A DNA stretch of 64,000 bases from Adineta ricciae. Taxonomy: Eukaryota > Rotifera > Eurotatoria > Adinetida > Adinetidae. Below the pieces are notes generated by a model. The model ran no database searches. It worked only from the letters and a program-made list of their open reading frames with translations, and was not told where the DNA came from. Shown here one piece after another: positions 25,601 to 38,117 of this stretch; position 1 is the stretch's first letter, and every line of letters begins with the position of its first letter. The DNA lies in assembly GCA_905250025.1 (NCBI GenBank), contig CAJNOJ010000015.1, positions 372,001 to 436,000 of the forward strand. The letters are read 5' to 3'. The position numbers and the translations under genes are program-made.

Positions 25601-28600
25601 AAATACATGATTATTCTTCTTTACTAGTGAGTTTTTTATAATCATCATCAACACGTGCTCGTATATCTCGATAGGCATCGCTGATTTGATGCGCTCGATA
25701 CCATTCAGCCATGAAACTCGGCATAGCTTCTAATGTTGATGCTGACCAACCGTGTGGTGTGATTTGCATGATATGAGTTAAAAAGTCTGTACACCAAGGA
25801 ACAGGCATAGATTCAGAACCTAGGGAGGATCGTTTTAGATTAGTTATTTCATTCAAGAGGGTGATTATCAGCAAACCTGTTATGATAAAGGATCGAGCGA
25901 TGCATAAAATGAAAACTTTATTGATTTCTTCTGATTCTTTCGTAAAAACTGATTGTAACATTTTCGAATCGATTAGCTTTGGCACTTGATTAAAGAGATC
26001 CGTGCAATTGAATTGAAGAATAAGATTGAGTAGAAGATTTTGTATTCTTGAATAGAATCAGACGTTCTCTTCTACTCAAGACAACGGAAGAAAAAGTAAT
26101 TCAACTCACGCGCAATACAACTGTGGATGGCCTGCATGCTGTGGTGATACCAATATTCCTGAGAATTGCTGTAAAAGCTGTGCGCGTATTGACGTTGGAA
26201 TGCGATGAAGTCGAAATGTAAATAGTTCTGCCAGTAAATGTGCACCTAAATACCAATTCTTGCCAATAATAGCTTCGGTTAGGTTTAGTAATTCTTTCAA
26301 TCGATCTTGTTCCACTTCTGGATAAGCTAACAAGCGTGCGAAAGATTCCACGCCACCCGGTGAAACTGCCGCCCATTGAGTTGCGTTGTACAAATTTTTT
26401 AAGATGATTTCTTGATAGTACTGCTTGGCGATTAGACATTTGACATGTGCACTCATCGCATCCAATGATCGATACGGAATACCTTCCGACGGTCCGAAAA
26501 CATTGTGACTGATATGGCTTGATGGAATGGATTGCGAAGAGTTGAGAATATAAATTTTGAAAAGAGTATCTATGTAAGGTGAATTGGCTTTCGCATCATT
26601 ACCAACAAGGTCTAAAATGAACAGATAAATATTTCAAGGAGAAATTCTGTATCTGAACATACTCCAAGCAATGTAAAATCGATAATCGTCAATAGATGAT
26701 AATTTGCGATCTTCAAAGGACTTCAACGCTCTAAAATGAAGAAAAATTCACAGGTTAGATGCTTTGCTCATGTTGTTCTATTGGTATATACTCAATATGC
26801 ATTTGCAGTGCAACAGGGGTTTGATGCTGTGGCAATGATACTGTTGGAGACGATGCAGCGATGGCTGGTATGACTCGTGTCGTGAGAAAATACCAATTTG
26901 ATGCTGCTGCCATCGACACAACCGATAGGAATTCACGATAGTCAGGTTCGGGTAATGATTGAGCATCGGGATAGAGTATTCGTATGAGATCAAGTAATAT
27001 TAAATAATCGGACCAAGTTGGCTGTAAGATAGAAAACGAAAAGATGCATTGTTATTTAAAGTGATAAACACTACACTTACTTTGCCTTGGCTTTTGTACA
27101 ATATATGACAAAGCATTTGTCCAATCAACCACATAAGCCAATCTCGACCGACTCCAAAGACAGGTCCAGGGAACGATGCAACCTATAATGGTCATCTCAA
27201 AATGAGGCAACTTATTCCAATTGATTCATACCTTGATATTGATTGTATTAAGGATGCCACTTAAAGTTACGCAAACATTTTGGACATAAACGAGGACAAT
27301 ATGTGCTGTAACAGTCCATAAATGTAATTGACCTTTATATACGAAAACAAACGGGATAAGACGTCTTGTTTTAGAATGAAAGCGATTGGTGAGCGAAAAC
27401 TTATGTTGCGAGATCTGTTTGCCTTTGAATTACCTTCAAAATCTTGACTTTTATTTGTTTCAAATATATTCCATATTAACAAGTCAGCTAGTGATTCTTC
27501 GATTGCTGTGATTCGTTGTTTTATCTACAAGTTAATTCATCAACAGACGTTTTCAAAGTCAAGAACGCCTCCAGCTTACATTTCGTGCAATGCCAACTAA
27601 ACTAAATGCGAGATCACGAGAATTCAATTGTTTAATAACATAGCAGAATAACTCCGTTTGCGGTTGAACTTGTGCCTGTGAAAGGAACCAAAAAATAGTC
27701 AACTACGAGGAAGAAATATTATCAATCCTACTCTATCAAATGGTAATGGAGCTGTTTGATGAAATTTCAATTTCACGAAATGTAAACGCCATAAAATCGA
27801 TGCATAATTCGAATAACCAACAATAGGATAGAGCATATCACGGCCTAGATGGCAAACAGAAGTAGAGCATATTTTCATTGATTGAAAAACTTTACCGGTA
27901 ATAGACACTAGCTGAGCTGTTGGACGGAATGAGTCGATAAATTTCAATAATAAACTTGAAAAGCACTAAACAGTTTACAAGAACATTCGATATCCATGAA
28001 AAATTTCTTATCGAATATATCTACGGGTGGATATGGACTCTCAGGTTTACCCCAAGGCAACGTTTGTTTGATTTCGTTCTGTATGAAGTAACTCAGTTGC
28101 AGATTATTATCGGGATTCATAATAAGAGCAACAAGCTAAAAATAGAAACATTTGTCAATCATCCAGGACGATTATGTAAGTCATACTGTATAGAACTTAA
28201 AAACTTTTTCAATATCTTGTATTGGCGTATGTGACATGAGCATCTGCACTTTTTCTAGTAACAACTTGAAAATGTCACGAATACCCTATGTAGAAGAGAT
28301 GAGTGCGCTGTTTTGTATAATAGTTCCGTGTTTGTTACTTTATAATCTGGAAAGCGCACGAGAAATTGTAGAAGATCCATAGCCGAATTCCATATCAAGG
28401 CTGGTAGAGCAAAATTCATTCGTGGATGTTGCAAAATACCCTCGGCAAATGGTCTGAATATCAAAATGACAATGAAATTCGTTTTTTTAAAAATTTTCAT
28501 TCTAGTTTACTTGGCTAATGGCGGATGAAACTCCACCATTTTCTTCAATAGTTTATTAACTGTATACATTCGAGGTGCATTCGTCGAGTCCATAAATAAT

Positions 28601-28914
28601 TCCACAAATGGACGCACAAATATAGCCACATCCTACTCAAGAAAATACACTTTCAGTACATCTACGCGTGCATTTAGTCGCTCATACTCTAATTGAATTT
28701 TGCTCACGCATTTTTGCTTGTACAACATTGATAACATGATCAGTTAACACTTCAATATCTTGAACATTCGATAGTAAACCGCTAATCTCACTTGAACCAT
28801 CCAATCCCTGAATATAAAAGAAGACAAGAAAGAACATATTGAAATGCATCGCTTCCGTCGACCTACAAGTGCTCGTCGACATGCCACATAGATCGGTTCA
28901 TCAATATTGGCCAT
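22651..28914 (-). CDS. MED23: Mediator complex subunit 23
   Basis: MED23 (Sur-2) is a tail-associated Mediator subunit in the nucleus that links signal-activated transcription factors to RNA polymerase II. The gene starts at ATG 28914 (MANIDEPIYVACRRAL) and ends at 22651. It is split by more than 20 short introns; the human protein is about 1,370 residues and this one is similar or slightly longer. Matches to the family run throughout in order: FIDSFRPTAQLVSITGKVF, a helical-repeat core, TPHGWSASTLEAMPSF, a WPS/DWR-type C-terminal third, and NFLYHIKYIVVGDAIRDRIE with LRSRLHFLCAKTD near the end. The last 80 residues are a Pro/Ser/Gln-rich tail, longer than in vertebrates. It has no enzymatic motif, as expected. 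It lies directly downstream of Jun on the same strand. Confidence 0.93.
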
Positions 28915-29224
28915 ATCTACAAAAATGTCGAGTTGGTTGTCATCATTTGGAAATTTCCTTAGTCGTCTTTTATTCTATGCATTTATTTACATGAAATGAA
29001 AAAGAAACGTGATAAGTGAATATCAGAGAGTGAGATAAACAGGAGGAAGGCGAGAGAAAAAACTGTTCGCATAAAGTTTTCTTTTAATTTCAAAACACAC
29101 GGACCGGTGTGTTAAACAAAGACGAAGAAAAAATAATAATCATCATGATCATGAAATGTGAACAAGACAAAATTTTTGCGACTACATCATGTCTACAGAA
29201 TCAAACTAGACAAGGACTTGAATC
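28915..29224. other. MED23 upstream region / Jun 3' flank
   Basis: 310 bp, AT-rich, with no gene. It must contain both the Jun transcript end and the MED23 promoter, or the two genes may be co-transcribed. Confidence 0.5.
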
Positions 29225-30495
29225 TTAGGATAAAACGGATCCTGTGGCAGTTAATGTACACCCTTGTGCTTGATGTTCTTGCAATTGTCGTTCCAATCTG
29301 TTAATATCCGTTTTCAATCGATCGGCAGTACTTGATAGATCTCGATTTTTCTCCTGTAATTCATTCACACGTTTCTGCAGTTCTGCTATGCGTGTTAATT
29401 TACGCGTTCGACATTTTTGTGCTGCCTAAGAAAGGAAAAAAAGCATCACATTAATTCAAGGTTCTATTTTGTTGATATGAAAAATATGGGTAAGCAAGCA
29501 AAACACTTACTTGACGGTTTCGTTCACGTTTTTTCTCTTTTTTCAATAATTCATTGTGTTCAAGACTAATACGTTCAATCGACGAATTCCCATTGTTGTT
29601 CCGTAGATTCGGAACATGTTGAGGTTCATCTTTCACTTTATTTAACATAATTGTATTATGCCGAATATGTGCAGTCATCGGACTTGGTTCTGAAGATGAC
29701 AGAGCAGAATTGGACGATTCATTGCCATTCATTGATGTTTCCATTGATGAGGATATCGAGCGATTGCGGGTGTGAAGTTCTTGTCCTTGTTGATGTGGGA
29801 TATGACTCGCGAGATACGTTAGAACATGTTCTTGATTTTGAGTTTGATTCTGGATCTCGGCACTAGTCGGTGTCGTTGCAGTAATCGCTTTTTGTAATGC
29901 TTGTGTCAGTTGACTTAATTGATCACCACCCACAGAAGACGATATTTGTTGTAATAGCTGATGAGTGTCCGATGGAAAAACGATATATTGACGACCATTG
30001 CTATCGGACTGAATTTGTTGTTGATGTGCATTGATTAATTCTTCAAGAACTTTAACACCTAAATGAATAGTTAAGAAAAGACACAAGTAGAAAGCTAGTT
30101 ATTGCTTATTCTTACAGACCTGGTGATGGTTGTCCATCAGCAGCAAATGCTATATTACTTGCTGGCTGTGCTGTTATAGCATTGATAATATCTGGAGTTT
30201 GTAACTGAACGGTTGGCGTTGTATTCGAAACAATTGTATAGCCACGTAGTTTTTCATCTAATTCTGGTGTGCTCAGCGTAAGTTTGTTGTAGTCACTTGG
30301 TGTTAAGAGGATTGAACTACCCATGCGTAGACCACCGAGCTGCAGTGTACTTGGACGTGAGGAACTTGGCACTGCACGCGATGGCGGCGGAGACATGTTT
30401 GTCGTCGTACTAACTGTTTCATTTTGTGCGACAAATGACAGATTAGGTTCGACTTGTTGAGGATCCTGATCGTTCTTTATCGTATGATCATCCAT
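29225..30495 (-). CDS. JUN: Jun / AP-1 bZIP transcription factor
   Basis: Jun binds TGACTCA sites as a dimer with Jun or Fos proteins and activates stress and growth genes. Three exons (30120-30495, 29511-30058, 29225-29425) give 374 residues. The bZIP domain is at the C terminus. The basic region RNRQAAQKCRTRKL keeps the DNA-contacting Asn, Ala, Ala, Cys and Arg. The zipper has five Leu at seven-residue steps (LQKRVNE, LQEKNRD, LSSTADR, L, L). The N-terminal half aligns with the c-Jun JNK target region: LLTPSDYNKLTLSTPELDEKL matches the LTSPD and LASPE segments around Ser63 and Ser73, and NTTPT matches the Thr91/93 region. The second intron falls inside the basic region, after RNRQ. DEPQHVP before the bZIP is also Jun-like. 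Confidence 0.93.
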
Positions 30496-30748
30496 ACTAC
30501 TATATAAACTGAAGCATAAAAACGTTTATCGTTAAAATTCGAAACAACGTGTGTTTACATACGTGAGTAACAATTCGAATACAAAATAATTTATATATTT
30601 CCTTGATAAGCGCAAGCTTACTCTTTTCTGATGAAACAAATAATAGAGCAAGGCAGAGAAAAAAGTGTGTTGTATAAAAAGCTGTTTCAATGATTGAAGG
30701 AAGAGAAAAAGTGCACGAGTGGGCGATATAAGCGCAACAAAAGTGCTG

Positions 30749-30760
30749 TATATATATAAG
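30749..30760 (-). promoter_or_regulatory. Possible TATA box of Jun
   Basis: Minus strand CTTATATATATA, about 255 bp upstream of the Jun ATG. A second TATATAAG-like stretch lies near 31240. Confidence 0.35.
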
Positions 30761-30792
30761 AGAAAGGCAAATAGAAGGAAAAAAAAACATGG

Positions 30793-31085
30793 TGACTCAG
30801 CAAAATTTGCAATGGTTCTTTTTTAATGACTCATTTGAAAACGGTGTTATTGGTGGAAAAATTTCAGAAAATGAAGAAGTTGATTTTCAATTTTTCTTTC
30901 TGTCAAAGGCAAAATCGATTTGAAAAAATGTTTTTAAAAAGTTTTTATGATAACGAACGACATCTACAGGATTTGTTTTAAATGCTATGTACGTTAAGTT
31001 TGCTACTACAACATTACGGCTGAAATGCAGGCTTGTTTCCTTGATTAGATCGTGGGCAGAGGTTTCACCGGCAGCTGGTGAGTCA
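30793..31085. promoter_or_regulatory. Three AP-1 sites upstream of Jun
   Basis: Perfect TGACTCA heptamers occur at 30793-30799 and 30827-30833, and the reverse complement TGAGTCA at 31079-31085. The first is extended to TGACTCAGCA, a Maf/AP-1 half-palindrome. They lie about 300, 335 and 585 bp upstream of the Jun start codon. Vertebrate JUN is known to be autoregulated through AP-1-like promoter sites. The rest of 30496-31649 holds no supported gene. Confidence 0.55.
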
Positions 31086-31649
31086 TATTCTCGAAAAATT
31101 TCCTCTCTCTCTCTTCTGTTATGATTCATGATGGGTAATTCTATTCAGTTCCATACCCTGCGAACAAATTGATAATAGGTTTCAGAAGAGAGAGAGGGAG
31201 AGAGATACGTGGTTACAAATAATTATTTTCGGTAACACATATATAAGAAAGCAGCAAAGTTTATGAATCATCGGATGCATTCAATCCGTTCGATAAATGC
31301 TATTTTCACGAGTTTCACAAATCAACGTTGTTGTTAATACCCCAAAACAATCTCACCACTGTTTATTTGTTTAATACGATAAAAATAAGTTCGATACATT
31401 GATATAATGAAGAATACATGGACAGAGTACCCAATAGATAGTACCAACGAAATCATATGAAACGGTACGATCAGAAATAAAATGTGCTCAAGAGACGAGA
31501 AAAGCGATTTAGTCTTCTTGCAATAACTCATGATTTCCATAACGAAACTTAATGAGATTCCATTGAACAATAAAATAAAAGTGAAATCATAGAAAAACAC
31601 ACAACTTTACTAGAATTCGTTTCGCATGCTATCGCTTGTTTGTTCTCAT

Positions 31650-33049
31650 TTAAATGCGTTCCTGATTGGTGCTTGGATTGACTTTTACTTTCTTCTCCCA
31701 TCCGTAGAGAAATGTGGCCGTGATAACTAGCATTGTTCCCATGAAGAAAAATCTAAAACGAACACATCCAAGAATGAGAATATTCATCTTTTGCATGTAC
31801 GTACGCTGTCGGCGTGAAATCATTCAGAACGAAATACGAAACAACGGATGAAAGAATAATTGAAAGTGAAGTAGCAAAGCCTTTAATTATATTATCAGCG
31901 TATTTAATCACAGCAGCTATTATTAAACCACCAATTGCCTATGGAAAGACATCAAGAGAAGTTAGTCACTGACAAATGATATTCATTACTTGAAGAAACA
32001 CAACAATCCATACAATCGTTGTATATCCTTGGAAAAATCCTTTTGCCATCACAGCATTATAGTCAAATACGTACACAATTACTAAACCAAAGAGTGTACC
32101 AAAGATAGCTAGAAATGAAGTAACAAGTAAGACGTGTTGACGAACGCGAGTGATTGCAAACCTAATTGAATATTTCGCATCCAAACTGATGTTGGTCCAG
32201 TTTTGAGAATTTTCTCAAAATAAACTCCAGCAAAGCCGGACGTGAGTGTTGCCATGAGAACAGCGCCAAAACCAATGAATTGTTGAAACCAAGATCGTTG
32301 AACGTGTGAAGCGGCGCGTTTAGCGACTTCATCGGACGATGGCCACTAGAGAATTTCAATGAATTCTTATCATGCTACTTATTTCGTTTTTCTTACGGTC
32401 ACAAATGCCACACCGAGCGCTAACATGCACAGAGAAAACCATTGATGCTTTTCTATGCGTTTTCGAAGCATAAAAACAGAGCAGAGGGCCGTTGTTAAAA
32501 TTTTTAATTGATAAGTAACTTGATATGTCGCAGCATTGAGATACGATAGAGCCACGAATAGAAGATTGTTTTGTATTGCGTATAAGCCACTGGGTATCGC
32601 TAACTTGAATGTTTCAGACGGTTTGCCATATATTTCCTCGTTTAATTTACGAAATAATCGTGGAAATGAGCAATCTAAAGAAACGTTCGAGCAAGATATT
32701 CGTCGAATCGATGCTCCCCATTCTCATACCATTTTCAAACCAAACAAGAACAACACATATCAATCCTTTGATGAACTCGGAAGCAACAATCGCTGTCGAG
32801 GAGATATACCTTTCACCTTTTCGCGTACGCGAGTACCGTAAAAGAAGAACGATGCCTGTTGTTTGCAGGATCAATGCAATAAGACTCATCCATTTTAGAT
32901 TGTTTTGTTTTTGCATCTGAAATTGAGCAAGCAAGTTTTCACAGAGAAGTTGGAAAGTGTGGTCAATCAAGTCAAAGCATTCAGTAGCAAACAGTCGGAT
33001 AAGAAATGCATCGAAATCAAAGTCAATCGTATATACTCACACGAGACAT
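31650..33049 (-). CDS. SLC35A nucleotide-sugar transporter (UDP-Gal/UDP-GlcNAc type)
   Basis: A Golgi antiporter that exchanges a cytosolic nucleotide sugar for lumenal UMP. Exons resolved: 33041-33049 (MSR only), 32730-32916, 32397-32674, about 32159-32345, then three more down to the stop at 31650. Introns include one of 55 bp. About ten hydrophobic helices are visible. Family signatures match SLC35A2/A3: [11 protein letters not shown] at the N terminus, [67 protein letters not shown] and a short hydrophilic tail. The first exon codes only three residues. Substrate specificity between UDP-galactose and UDP-GlcNAc cannot be fixed from sequence. Confidence 0.9.
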
Positions 33050-33348
33050 TTTATAAATGTTCATTGTTAAGAAAAGGAGAATTTTATATCTAGAGAGACA
33101 TATATGAATAGCAAGATACTTGTCAAAGGCCCATCTTAAAACTACAGCGATCGTTTGTATGTAAGTTATATATAAGAGATGAGAAGCGCGAAAAGCAAAG
33201 TTATACTCATTTTTCTACCTCTGGTTGCAAGATTATCCGATCTGAAAAAGACATATAACATATTATTGCTGATTCAGGTAACAATAGAGTAGAGTTTATC
33301 AGTATCTTTCGTTCTTTTATTTTGTTCGGAAAACAGACCAAACAAATT

Positions 33349-34478
33349 TTAACAACATTCGGATTCAACAAGTTTCAACCCGTTACAATATTGGAAATCC
33401 GTACTGTTCACATAATCACTGATATCCAACGCAACTTCGCAACTTTCACGAACGACACGTTCTTCATCTTTTAAATATGATTCAAGAATACGTCGACATT
33501 CATCAGTACCGATGGAGCCGAGTGTTTCAGCACATTCATGTCGGACCATGTAGTTTTCATCGAGAATTGATAGTTGTTGGTGAAGAGCTGGAATAGAACA
33601 GACTGACTGAAGTTGACCAAGCACAAAAGCGATTTCGTGTCGAAACAAAGCACTTGATGCTCGGAAGCCTAACAACAAAAAAGTACTCTTTGAGTTTTTC
33701 ATTTATGTAGTATATACCTTCACATATGGCTAAGACAGCTTCGTCGGTACCAATATTTCTGAGAGCGAACATTGCACGATAGCGTTCAAATAAAGATCGT
33801 TTTTCATCTAATAGAATTTCTTTTAATTCATCGATGGTTGTCGGCGCTAGTGGTGGTGCTGGATCAATGGTTGGAAATGATTTATCAGTTGAAGTTGATG
33901 ATGTTCCATTCGATGCACTCTTTCGTAGCCACGCTAGACGATCAAGCGCAATTTGACAGGTTTCAGCAATCTAAAATGCATTACATTGAAATACCAATAT
34001 GTCAATCAAACTACGTTCGTCATCTTACTTCTGCTCGAGAATTTTGACTCTGTTTTGTGAGTGCATCGATGACATTTTGATTATCGAAACAACCCAATGC
34101 ACCCAATGCTTCACCTGTAATGACACATACGAACATCGAGGAAGGCGTACTCAACTAGTATTTCATACCGGCTTCGTGTCGTACCATGGAATCTTCATTC
34201 GAATCGTTTAACACATGAATCAATTTCTCAATAGCATATTTGTTGCCCATCTGTCCAAGACAATAAGCACATTCATGTTTTAACAATGCTGAAGTGTCTG
34301 CAAATGCACGAGAGATAGCATCGACAACATGAGATGTTTTTTCCGATTGTTGTTGACTTTGGCTATCGAGACTCTTGAGGGTGAATAGAATACGAAATCG
34401 AAGTTTGAGTGGTAATGATGTGTCCACTAACATCGATGAAAGTTTTTCGATAGTTGTTTCATTTGCTATTGATGACAT
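33349..34478 (-). CDS. DOHH: Deoxyhypusine hydroxylase
   Basis: This enzyme hydroxylates deoxyhypusine in eIF5A to hypusine, completing the modification needed for eIF5A function. Exons are 34169-34478, 34029-34114, 33719-33970 and 33349-33668. It is a HEAT-repeat protein with a di-iron site made of four His-Glu pairs, all present: KHECAY, MVRHEAGEALG (across the first intron), [11 protein letters not shown] and [11 protein letters not shown]. The two halves form the expected internal repeat. Length is about 322 residues, close to the family norm of about 300. A Ser/Thr/Pro linker ([12 protein letters not shown]) separates the halves. The start is ATG 34478 (MSSIANET). It is transcribed divergently from PABP. 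Confidence 0.95.
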
Positions 34479-35022
34479 TGTACGTGACTTCAACAGATTA
34501 ATTTTTCGTGTGATGTACTATGATACGACGATACACTAATACTTCCACTATTGGTTGCTATCATTCGACCAATGAAATTTGTGTACGAATCCTCCGAAAG
34601 AACATCAAATGGATGAAAGAATGAGAATTTTGTAATTAAAACTGTTGATTTTCTTGAATTGTGTGAATTTATTTTCGAATGGATATTTATTTCGTGTTTG
34701 AAAAATAATTCTTTCGCGTCAATCTTCCTACATCACACGTTCAGCGATTGTATCTGTTTACGCTAATCAGATTTTTTTCTCTCGTCACTTTACTATCTGT
34801 GTGTGTAATTGTGTGTGTGCGAGTGCGCATTTTTTTGTTGGTACAAAAAAGCTTAAAAAAAAAGAAAAAATCCTTTGTTAAATTTCACAATTCCGTGAAG
34901 CCAAAAAAAGCGTAAAAAATCAACTTTTTTCCAAAAGAAAAAAACTTTTAACTACTCTATCTATCTCATAACAATACAAAAAAGCCAACGACAGCGCTCA
35001 AAAACAAAAAAGACACAAAAAC
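34479..35022. promoter_or_regulatory. Divergent promoter region of DOHH and PABP
   Basis: 544 bp separate the two start codons. It has a TG-dinucleotide run near 34797-34820 and an A-rich right half (see next entry). No coding exon is seen. Confidence 0.5.
34844..35021 (+). promoter_or_regulatory. A-rich 5' leader of PABP, candidate autoregulatory element
   Basis: The presumed 5' UTR immediately upstream of the PABP ATG contains at least six oligo(A) tracts of 5-9 residues separated by short spacers. Vertebrate PABPC1 mRNA carries an adenine-rich leader that PABP itself binds to repress translation. The position and composition here fit that element; function is inferred. Confidence 0.5.
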
Positions 35023-37336
<2,314 letters not shown>

Positions 37337-38117
37337 AGAAAACATCCATGTTATATTTTCGTTCATCATCATATTCTTCTTGTCGTCAATCAAAACAGAT
37401 TTAATCAAACACATCCATATTTATTCATACATAGCTTGTCTCTTAAGTTTGCTTTTTCATCTATTCGTGCGTTAAATTATTCAATGTAACGCATCTACTA
37501 CCTTTCCTTTTCTGTTAACTACTATTCATATTCGTTTTCGTTTTTCGTTTATTTCCATTCCTTATTACTTGTTGTTGTTATTCGGCGTCAACTATGCCGC
37601 GTTATTCAAACAAGACCATTGCATTGTAAAACACGACAAAAAAATAGAAAAATCATTTGAAAACAAAAACAAAGAAAGAAATTTAATCAACTCTAATTTC
37701 GTTTCATCGCTAACTTATTGTTATTATTACTCTTTATAAATATTAGACAGTCGAATACGATTTATGTTTTGATAAGATTTTTTCATTGGTACGGAAAAAT
37801 AGATCAAGCGTATCTATCTATTCGTGTTTGTGTCTGTATTTGAAAAAGCTTAATTAAATAAAAACCTCCTTTTTGAAAACTCTAGACTGATGTTTGAATT
37901 CAAACGATAGCAGTGCACGATTAGAGATGAAGGTAAATAATTCAAAGTAGAAAGGGGACTACTCGTCAAACCTTCGATCGTATCCTATACGAAACTCTTC
38001 ACCATTATCAGGAGCTTTACAAGGATACTTATCGTTTAAACTGATAAGAAACAGTAGGTATCGATAATAATAAAAGGGCAAACGTCAGAAAACGAATACT
38101 GTGTGTCGAAGTCAGAC
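37337..38117. other. PABP 3' UTR and hexosaminidase 1 upstream region
   Basis: A long pyrimidine-rich 3' UTR is followed by an AATAAA signal at 37857-37862, about 520 nt after the stop. The remainder to 38117 is the presumed promoter of the first hexosaminidase. No gene is seen. Confidence 0.5.
37857..37862 (+). terminator. Poly(A) signal of PABP
   Basis: AATAAA in an A-rich context, followed by a T/G-containing stretch. Confidence 0.5.

Noticed and set aside
30887-31129. 80-codon minus-strand frame upstream of Jun
   Set aside because: It overlaps an AP-1 site, has no recognisable domain and no phase link to Jun exon 1. More likely promoter or 5' UTR.
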